NCBI GenBank assembly: GCA_023436945.1
Contig: JAEZHG010000275.1
Coordinates: 1-6,148 of the forward strand
Reading direction: 5' to 3'
Length of the DNA stretch: 6,148 nt
Source of the DNA: Pseudomonadota bacterium
Lineage (GTDB): Bacteria > Pseudomonadota > Alphaproteobacteria > Caulobacterales > Caulobacteraceae
Shown one piece after another: positions 1 through 6,148 of this stretch (position 1 is the first letter of the stretch; the number at the start of each line of letters is the position of its first letter). The notes beneath the pieces are model-generated. The model saw only the letters and a program-made list of their open reading frames with translations. It did not search any database and was not told the origin of the DNA. The translations under genes were made by a program, and so were the position numbers.

Positions 1-237
1 GTTGCCGCCGAACACCAGATGGGTGTGGCAGTCGATCAGGCCGGGCGTGACCCAGCGGCCATCGAGCCTGTCAGTTCGTGCAGCCCTATGCTCCGGCAGA
101 TCGGCACGTGCGCCAACCCAGAGAAAACGCCCATCTTTAATCAGGGCCGCTCCATCCTCGATAGCGCCATAGGCGGCAGCACCCTCGACCATCGTGGCCA
201 GCTTGCAGTCAGTGATCAGAAGGTCCGCTTCCATCAT
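1..237 (-). CDS. hutI: Imidazolonepropionase, N-terminal 79 residues (runs off left edge)
   Basis: HutI hydrolyses 4-imidazolone-5-propionate to N-formimino-L-glutamate in cytosolic histidine degradation. Only the N-terminus is visible. It begins [16 protein letters not shown], carries the small beta-sandwich segment typical of amidohydrolases, with [12 protein letters not shown] at about residues 30-41, and then reaches [17 protein letters not shown] at residues 63-79. The DCHTHLVF stretch is the metal-binding HxH motif of the amidohydrolase superfamily in the form characteristic of HutI. Full family members are about 400 residues, so roughly four fifths lies beyond the left edge. The start at 237 gives an ATGA overlap with the hutG stop, and a GGAG (248-251 on the plus strand) stands 10 bases upstream; the second ATG at 234 is three bases further from it. 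The tight overlap implies translation coupled to hutG. Seen: motif and overlap. Inferred: full length and activity. Confidence 0.93.
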   Translation of the reverse strand, partial: MMEADLLITDCKLATMVEGAAAYGAIEDGAALIKDGRFLWVGARADLPEHRAARTDRLDGRWVTPGLIDCHTHLVFGGN

Positions 238-1124
238 CGTGCAGCCACTCCGCTCAGGATTTCACAGAACCACCGCCCCGCCGTTAAGGAGCCGAGATCA
301 CCTACCTCCAGCGACGGATCATATTCCGTCAGGTCCACAGCGCGGACCTTGTGATGTGCACCAATCACGCGGGCAGCATCAAAGAAGTCGTGAACCGACA
401 CTCCACCCGCCCGTGCGCCAGGGCTGGCAGGCCATTGGCTGCGATCTATCACGTCGATGTCGAAATCGACGTAGATGGCCTCGCACAGCGCAGACAGGCG
501 ATCGAGTTCTTCAGCAACCACCACCGCCAAGCCGCGGTCGCGGCATTCGCGAGCCATGCGCACACTGATGCCTGCCGCCTTGGCCTTTTCATGGGCACGG
601 CGGGTATTGGCAAAGGGTGCCAAGCCGACCTGACTGATGCGGTGACCCTCCATACCGTCATCCAGAAGCGCCTGAATGGGATTGCCGTTCGTTAGCCCCT
701 GATCGGTGTCGCGCAGATCAAAATGGGCATCGAGCGTGAGCACGCCTACGCGGTCCAGTCCCAAGCCATGGACACCCGCACGGGTTATCGCATTATTGCC
801 GCCTACAAGGATGGACATCACCCTATGGCTTTGCGCTTTCACAGCATCGCGCACAGGCTCAAAGGCATCGGCAGGCGATACCGCTTTTAGAGCCACATCC
901 CCCGCATCATGAACGCACACTTCAAGCTCGAACCCTGTCTCGACATCATAGGTCGAGAAGCGCGGCAGAACGGCCCGCAGTGCCTTTGGTCCAAGATCGC
1001 AGCGCCCCGGTGTCAGCGACCTCTCGTTCAGCGGCGCGCCGATAAGGGCCACAGGCGCATCAGGATGGTTTCCCACCAGATGGGCCACAGACCGCCAACC
1101 CAAACCCTCGGACTGTTCACTCAT
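234..1124 (-). CDS. hutG: Formimidoylglutamase, arginase/agmatinase family
   Basis: This ureohydrolase-fold enzyme probably cleaves N-formimino-L-glutamate to L-glutamate and formamide, the last step of the short histidine pathway. Numbered from 1124 (296 residues), family motifs appear in order: GGNNAIT at 108-114, [10 protein letters not shown] at 131-138 (the DAHxD metal motif), NGNP at 146-149 in the substrate loop, DFDIDVID at 220-227 (metal ligands D222 and D224) and VDLTEYDP at 263-270 with the conserved Glu E267. The first metal motif is normally GGDH or GGNH; here N111 takes the His position. The next stretch reads [15 protein letters not shown] instead of the usual DPxxAPGxxTPxxGG, so this is a divergent subgroup. 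An ATG at 1133 overlaps the hutC stop as ATGA, but the start at 1124 has AAAGGA 8 bases upstream, so I prefer it; the difference is three residues. Its place between hutC and hutI supports HutG over agmatinase or arginase. Confidence 0.82.
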   Translation of the reverse strand: MSEQSEGLGWRSVAHLVGNHPDAPVALIGAPLNERSLTPGRCDLGPKALRAVLPRFSTYDVETGFELEVCVHDAGDVALKAVSPADAFEPVRDAVKAQSHRVMSILVGGNNAITRAGVHGLGLDRVGVLTLDAHFDLRDTDQGLTNGNPIQALLDDGMEGHRISQVGLAPFANTRRAHEKAKAAGISVRMARECRDRGLAVVVAEELDRLSALCEAIYVDFDIDVIDRSQWPASPGARAGGVSVHDFFDAARVIGAHHKVRAVDLTEYDPSLEVGDLGSLTAGRWFCEILSGVAAR

Positions 1125-1129
1125 GGTGG

Positions 1130-1828
1130 TCATCCTTTCGTCGGCGAAAAGCGCGCGACCAGATCATAGGCCGAGCCAGGGAAAATCTGTGTGGCGCGGG
1201 TGACGCCCTGCCCGTCGCGCCACGTCCGGCGCTCGAGCTTCAGACAAGCCGTGCCGTCCGCCAGCCCCAGATGATTGGCCGTAACGGTATCTGCGGCAAC
1301 CGCCGATATTCTGTGCTCGGCTTCAGTCCACGGCATGTTCTCGACAAGCCATTTGCCGGGGGCAGTGACTGCGAAATCCACGCTTTGGGCCTGCGGCACA
1401 ACATCAAGTGAAATCAGGCGCGTCTCGAAAACAAAAGGTATGCCGTCGGCCAGATGAAGGGTTTCCAGCCGCAACAGACTAGCGCCCATACCGTCGCCAG
1501 ATTCACCCGCCACTTCGCCGCGCTCTAACAGTCGATGGCTATAGGCTAGCCCCCTGCCCTCGACCTCTGACTGGATGTCGGGAATGGACAGCAATGCCGA
1601 TGAATGTACGGGCGGATGCGCCACCACCGTGCCCGCCTTGCGCCGCCGGACCACCAGCGAACGCGCCGCCAGATCGGCAATCGCCCGCGACACCGTCATC
1701 CGCGCACAGCCGTATTCGGTCATCAACGCAGCCTCGGTCGGGATTCGGAAACCCGGCCCCCATTCTCCCGAGGCGATGCGGCGCTCGATATCGCCCGCGA
1801 TCCGTCTGTGCAGCGGTTCCTGATCCAT
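1130..1828 (-). CDS. hutC: HutC: GntR-family histidine-utilisation repressor (UTRA domain)
   Basis: This is a cytosolic DNA-binding repressor of the hut genes; characterised HutC proteins release DNA on binding urocanate. Numbered from 1828 (232 residues), residues 4-70 form a GntR winged helix-turn-helix: LHRRIAGDIERRIASG, then the signature RIPTEAALMTEYGCARMTVSRAIADLAARSLV at 28-59, and a basic wing RRRKAGTVV at 61-69. Residues about 80-228 match a UTRA effector domain, including LETLHLADGIPFVFETRLI at 121-139 and a C-terminal GVTRATQIFPGSAYDLVARF. The frame is open up to an ATG at 1894, but that longer start would place the operator palindrome inside the coding region and add residues outside the GntR domain. 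ATGs at 1852 and 1843 are also possible. None has a clear SD; 1828 fits the usual N-terminus best. It is first in the hutC-hutG-hutI unit, so autoregulation is likely. Confidence 0.9.
   Translation of the reverse strand: MDQEPLHRRIAGDIERRIASGEWGPGFRIPTEAALMTEYGCARMTVSRAIADLAARSLVVRRRKAGTVVAHPPVHSSALLSIPDIQSEVEGRGLAYSHRLLERGEVAGESGDGMGASLLRLETLHLADGIPFVFETRLISLDVVPQAQSVDFAVTAPGKWLVENMPWTEAEHRISAVAADTVTANHLGLADGTACLKLERRTWRDGQGVTRATQIFPGSAYDLVARFSPTKG
1133..1138 (-). promoter_or_regulatory. Shine-Dalgarno for hutG, decides its start
   Basis: AAAGGA on the minus strand lies 8 bases before the ATG at 1124 but directly abuts and overlaps the ATG at 1133. The spacing favours initiation at 1124. 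The site lies within the last codons of hutC, so hutG translation is probably coupled to that of hutC. Confidence 0.55.
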
Positions 1829-1850
1829 AGGCGAACACTGCATCGCTGTC

Positions 1851-1878
1851 ATTTTAATGTCTAGACATAATGAGCAAG
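1851..1878 (-). promoter_or_regulatory. Possible hutC-hutG-hutI promoter
   Basis: On the minus strand CTTGCT (1878-1873) and TAAAAT (1856-1851) are separated by 16 bases and resemble -35 and -10 boxes. The operator palindrome fills most of the spacer, an arrangement suited to repression by blocking RNA polymerase. Transcription would then begin near 1843-1844, giving a leader of only about 15 bases to the ATG at 1828, or a leaderless message from the ATG at 1843. The match is modest and read by eye. Confidence 0.35.
1857..1868. promoter_or_regulatory. Putative HutC operator, perfect 12-bp palindrome
   Basis: ATGTCTAGACAT is a perfect inverted repeat in the hutC-hutU divergent region. Its core, GTCTAGAC, matches the GTnTAnAC pattern described for operators of the HutC subfamily of GntR regulators. 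It lies 29 bases upstream of the preferred hutC start and 59 bases upstream of the hutU start, so one bound dimer could block both promoters. The palindrome is seen directly; binding by HutC is inferred from family knowledge and position. Confidence 0.72.
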
Positions 1879-1916
1879 CCGTGCAGAACTTCACTCGAAT
1901 ATCAGCGATGCTCCAC

Positions 1917-1921
1917 GGAGG
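1917..1921 (+). promoter_or_regulatory. Shine-Dalgarno for hutU
   Basis: GGAGG stands 6 bases before the ATG at 1928. It is the strongest ribosome-binding site in the window, in keeping with an abundant catabolic enzyme, and it fixes the hutU start. Confidence 0.8.
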
Positions 1922-1927
1922 CCTTCC

Positions 1928-3586
<1,659 letters not shown>

Positions 3587-3599
3587 CGCCAATCAGTCG

Positions 3600-3631
3600 C
3601 GCGCCCTGAAACTACTAACCTTCAGGGCGCG
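3600..3631 (+). terminator. Intrinsic-type terminator hairpin after hutU
   Basis: CGCGCCCTGAA (3600-3610) pairs perfectly with TTCAGGGCGCG (3621-3631), an 11-bp GC-rich stem with a 10-base loop. It begins 13 bases after the hutU stop. The sequence that follows, TTAGCTCT, is only mildly T-rich, so termination may be partial. It ends 10 bases before the exonuclease ATG, so it could also affect initiation there. Confidence 0.7.
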
Positions 3632-3641
3632 TTAGCTCTGC

Positions 3642-4667
3642 ATGACCCAATCGGCCAGTCGTGCATTCTCCAGCCTGCTGCACCCCACGCCGGAAGGTCT
3701 GTGGTGTCCGCAAGGCCAGTTCTACATCGACCCTCCGCGCCCTGTGGACCGCGCCGTGATTACGCACGGCCATGCCGACCATGCGCGTTGGGGCCACAAA
3801 AACGTTCTCGCCACGCCGGAGACACTGGCCATCATGGCCGTGCGCTATGGAGCCGATTTCGCCCAAAGCACCCTGAGCCTCGAATATGGCGAGCGGGTGA
3901 ATGTGGACGGGGTCGAGGTGTCGCTGGCCCCTGCGGGTCATGTTCTCGGCTCGGCTCAGGCAACTATCCGCGCCAATGGCATGACCATCACTGCCTCTGG
4001 CGATTATAAACGCCGCCGAGACCCGACATGCGCAGGGTTCGAACCTGTGCCCAGCGACGTGTTCATCACCGAGGCGACCTTTGGCCTGCCCGTCTTCCGC
4101 CACCCGCCCGACAGCCACGAAATCGGCAAGCTGCTGCATTCCCTACAGCAGTTCCCAGAGCGTGCGCATCTGGTGGGAGCCTATGCTTTGGGCAAGGCCC
4201 AGCGGGTGATGAAGCTCCTGCGCGAAGCAGGCTATGACGAGACGATCTATGTCCACGGCGCGCTGGAAAAACTGAACCGCCTCTACGAGAGTTTCGGCGT
4301 TGATCTGGGACCGTGGCAGACGGTTTCGGGGGTAAAGGCCGACTTTGCCGGCAAGATCATCATCGCCCCGCCATCGGCCATCGCCGACCGCTGGAGCCGC
4401 CGTTTCCCCGATCCGGTCGCGGCTTTTGCCTCTGGCTGGATGAGTGTTCGGGCGCGGGCGCGTCAGAGGGGTGTGGAACTGCCCATCATCCTGTCCGACC
4501 ACGCAGACTGGGATGAACTGACCAACACCCTGACCGAAATAAACCCTACCGAGGTCTGGATCACCCATGGCCGCGACGATGCCCTGTCGCGTTGGGCACA
4601 GATTAACGGCATGACGGCGCGGGCGCTGCACCTTGTCGGCTATGAAGACGAGGACGGCGAAGGATGA
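3642..4667 (+). CDS. Ligase-associated DNA exonuclease (metallo-beta-lactamase/beta-CASP)
   Basis: This cytosolic metallo-nuclease belongs to the bacterial 'ligase-associated DNA exonuclease' family, related to SNM1/Pso2 and CPSF73 proteins, and is thought to trim DNA ends before ligation. The 341 residues agree with the family. It opens with HPTPEGLWCPQGQFYIDPPRPVDRAVITHGHADHARWGH at 14-52, containing the HxHxDH motif (H42, H44, D46, H47). Next come PAGHVLGSAQ (H100), SGDYKRRRDPTC (D121), ITEATFG (E144), GAYALGKAQR at 179-188, LSDHADW (H287) and WITHGR (H309), giving the metal-ligand and beta-CASP motifs in order. The ATG at 3642 is the only reasonable start for this N-terminus, yet no SD precedes it; a hairpin stands there instead. 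Its stop overlaps the ligase start as ATGA, implying one transcript and coupled translation. DNA as substrate and a repair role are inferred from family and neighbour. Confidence 0.92.
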   Translation: MTQSASRAFSSLLHPTPEGLWCPQGQFYIDPPRPVDRAVITHGHADHARWGHKNVLATPETLAIMAVRYGADFAQSTLSLEYGERVNVDGVEVSLAPAGHVLGSAQATIRANGMTITASGDYKRRRDPTCAGFEPVPSDVFITEATFGLPVFRHPPDSHEIGKLLHSLQQFPERAHLVGAYALGKAQRVMKLLREAGYDETIYVHGALEKLNRLYESFGVDLGPWQTVSGVKADFAGKIIIAPPSAIADRWSRRFPDPVAAFASGWMSVRARARQRGVELPIILSDHADWDELTNTLTEINPTEVWITHGRDDALSRWAQINGMTARALHLVGYEDEDGEG

Positions 4668-6148
4668 AGGCCTTTGCCGAACTTCTGGACCGTCTGTCGC
4701 TGACGGCGTCGAGGAACGCCAAGCTGAGGTTGATCAAGGATCATCTGGCCACTGTGCCGGACCCTGATCGCGGCTGGGCATTGGCCGCGTTAACGGGCGG
4801 CCTGACGTTCAAAGAGGCCAAGTCAAATACCATTCGCAAGGTGGTTGAGGAGCGCGTCGATGCCGAGTTGTTCCGCCTGTCCTATGACTATGTCGGAGAC
4901 CTAGCCGAGACGGTGGCCCTGATCTGGCCCACGCGGCACGGGGCCAACCGCGAGCCGGAAGTCTCCGCAGTCATCGAGGCGCTGAACACAGCAAAGCGCG
5001 GCGAGGTGCAGGGGCTGATCGAAAACTGGCTGGATGCGCTGGATTCTGAGGGGCGCTGGGCGCTGCTGAAGCTGGTGACAGGCAGTTTGCGCGTCGGCGT
5101 GTCGGCGCGGTTGGCATGGCAGGCGGCGGCCGATTACGGCGGCGTGGACGTGTCCGATATCCAAGAGGTCTGGCACGGGCAGACCGCGCCCTATACCGAT
5201 CTGCTGGCGTGGCTGGACGGCAAGGGCGAGCGTCCGCAAGTCGAGGCCCATGGCCGTTTCCGCCCCGTCATGCTGGCCCATCCGATCGACGAGGCGACCG
5301 AGATGCCGCGCCTGCCCCCCGCCGACTTCGTGGCCGAATGGAAATGGGACGGCATCCGCGTTCAGGCCGTGAGCGAGGGCGGCATCAAACGCCTCTATTC
5401 CCGCACTGGCGAGGATATCGGCCACGCCTTCCCCGATGTAATCGAGGCGATGGATTTCGAGGGCGTTCTGGACGGCGAACTGATCGTCACCCGCGACGGT
5501 GTGATGGGCAGTTTTTCGGACCTGCAACAGAGGCTGAACCGCAAGAGCGTCGATGCTAAACGCATGGCGGCGTTTCCGGCGGGCATACGGGCCTATGACC
5601 TTCTGGCCGAAGGGGATGAGGACACCCGCGCCCTGCCCTTTTCCGAGCGACGCGAACGGCTGGAAGCCTTCATAGCCGCCCTCGCGTCACCGCGCATCGA
5701 CATCTCGCCGCTGGTCGATATCGAAAGCTGGGAGGCGCTGGCAGACCTTCGCGCCAATCCGCCCGAGGGGGATGCGCGACTGGCCGAGGGCTTCATGCTG
5801 AAACGCCGCGACAGCGTCTATGAGGCGGGCCGCCCCAAGGGGCCGTGGTTCAAGTGGAAACGCGACCCCATGCTGGTCGATGCAGTGCTGATGTACGCCC
5901 AGCGCGGGCATGGCAAACGCTCCAGCTTCTATTCAGATTTCACCTTCGGGGTCTGGACCACGGATGATGCGTGGCAATACGTCCTCACCCCCGTCGGCAA
6001 GGCCTATTTCGGCTTTACGGATGAAGAGTTGAAACAGCTCGACAAGTTCGTGCGCGATAACACCACCGACCGCTTCGGCCCCGTCCGCGCGGTTAAAGCC
6101 ACGCGCGAGTTCGGTCTGGTGGTCGAAGTCGCCTTCGAGGGCCTGCAA
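4664..6148 (+). CDS. ATP-dependent DNA ligase, ligase-exonuclease module (runs off right edge)
   Basis: This enzyme seals nicks through a lysine-AMP intermediate; it is the accessory ATP-dependent type, distinct from the NAD-dependent LigA used in replication. The first 495 residues are visible, and relatives of about 530 residues suggest the gene is nearly complete. Residues 1-200 are a helical DNA-binding domain (LLKLVTGSLRVGVSARLA at 134-151). The nucleotidyltransferase domain follows: motif I EWKWDGIR at 225-232 with K227 as the AMP-accepting lysine, YSRTGEDI at 245-252, DGELIV at 270-275, RAYDLLAEG at 309-317, EGFMLKR at 375-381 and WFKWKR at 395-400. From about 403 an OB-fold domain begins, with GKRSSFYSDFTFGVW at 417-431. 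No polymerase or LigD nuclease domain is fused. The ATG overlaps the exonuclease stop, and GAGGA (4650-4654) lies 9 bases upstream. An Lhr-like helicase and phosphoesterase may follow. Confidence 0.93.
   Translation, partial: MKAFAELLDRLSLTASRNAKLRLIKDHLATVPDPDRGWALAALTGGLTFKEAKSNTIRKVVEERVDAELFRLSYDYVGDLAETVALIWPTRHGANREPEVSAVIEALNTAKRGEVQGLIENWLDALDSEGRWALLKLVTGSLRVGVSARLAWQAAADYGGVDVSDIQEVWHGQTAPYTDLLAWLDGKGERPQVEAHGRFRPVMLAHPIDEATEMPRLPPADFVAEWKWDGIRVQAVSEGGIKRLYSRTGEDIGHAFPDVIEAMDFEGVLDGELIVTRDGVMGSFSDLQQRLNRKSVDAKRMAAFPAGIRAYDLLAEGDEDTRALPFSERRERLEAFIAALASPRIDISPLVDIESWEALADLRANPPEGDARLAEGFMLKRRDSVYEAGRPKGPWFKWKRDPMLVDAVLMYAQRGHGKRSSFYSDFTFGVWTTDDAWQYVLTPVGKAYFGFTDEELKQLDKFVRDNTTDRFGPVRAVKATREFGLVVEVAFEGLQ

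Larger units (their letters stand above)
1829..1927. promoter_or_regulatory. hutC-hutU divergent control region
   Basis: These 99 bases separate the two divergent hut arms. They contain the HutC palindrome (1857-1868), the possible hutC promoter, and on the plus strand a CATAAT (1866-1871) that overlaps the right half of the palindrome and could be a -10 box for hutU, although no good -35 box is visible 16-18 bases before it. GGAGG at 1917-1921 is a strong SD for hutU, 6 bases from its ATG. Confidence 0.6.

Noticed and set aside
194..695. Plus-strand frames of 114-124 codons opposite hutG and hutI
   Set aside because: They overlap real minus-strand hut genes with well-conserved motifs; they are complementary-strand shadows.
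3615..4139. Minus-strand frame of 174 codons across the start of the exonuclease
   Set aside because: It is antisense to the metal-binding motifs of the exonuclease and has no family resemblance or ribosome site that I can see.
4901..5527. Open frame of 208 codons on the minus strand inside the ligase
   Set aside because: It is antisense to conserved ligase motifs and has a composition typical of a shadow frame, with no domain signature.
5116..5559. Arg/Gly-rich plus-strand frame of 147 codons inside the ligase
   Set aside because: It is an out-of-frame reading of the ligase gene with biased, low-complexity composition.

Overview
The window reads as a high-GC chromosomal segment of an alphaproteobacterium, perhaps of the Caulobacterales (Brevundimonas or Caulobacter-like). 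That placement is an impression from protein style, base composition and the gene set; no rRNA or other strict marker is present. Coding density is very high, with no gene-free stretch above 100 bases and no sign of RNA genes, mobile elements or CRISPR arrays.

Left half (1-3586): a histidine-utilisation (hut) locus arranged divergently. On the minus strand the order of transcription is hutC (GntR/UTRA repressor), hutG (arginase-fold formimidoylglutamase) and hutI (imidazolonepropionase, cut by the left edge). hutC-hutG and hutG-hutI are packed with overlapping or nearly touching ends. On the plus strand hutU (urocanate hydratase) runs away from them. The 99-base divergent region holds a perfect 12-bp palindrome, ATGTCTAGACAT, that fits the GTnTAnAC operator pattern of HutC-type GntR regulators. 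HutC is therefore likely to control both arms and itself, with urocanate as the probable inducer. Together the enzymes convert urocanate to imidazolonepropionate (HutU), then N-formiminoglutamate (HutI), then glutamate plus formamide (HutG). Histidine ammonia-lyase (HutH) is not in view and probably lies beyond the left edge.

Junction (3587-3641): an 11-bp GC-rich hairpin closes the hutU unit and ends just ten bases before the next start codon.

Right half (3642-6148): a DNA-repair pair. A metallo-beta-lactamase/beta-CASP 'ligase-associated DNA exonuclease' overlaps by ATGA with an ATP-dependent DNA ligase, which runs off the right edge after 495 residues and probably lacks only a few dozen. 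In many proteobacteria these two genes travel with an Lhr-like DEXH helicase and a calcineurin-type phosphoesterase; those would be expected just to the right.

The most notable points are an Asn in place of the usual metal-binding His in HutG, the operator placed within the divergent promoter, the hairpin abutting the SD-less exonuclease start, and the partial view of the incompletely understood ligase-exonuclease repair module. I did not find a convincing wholly new system.
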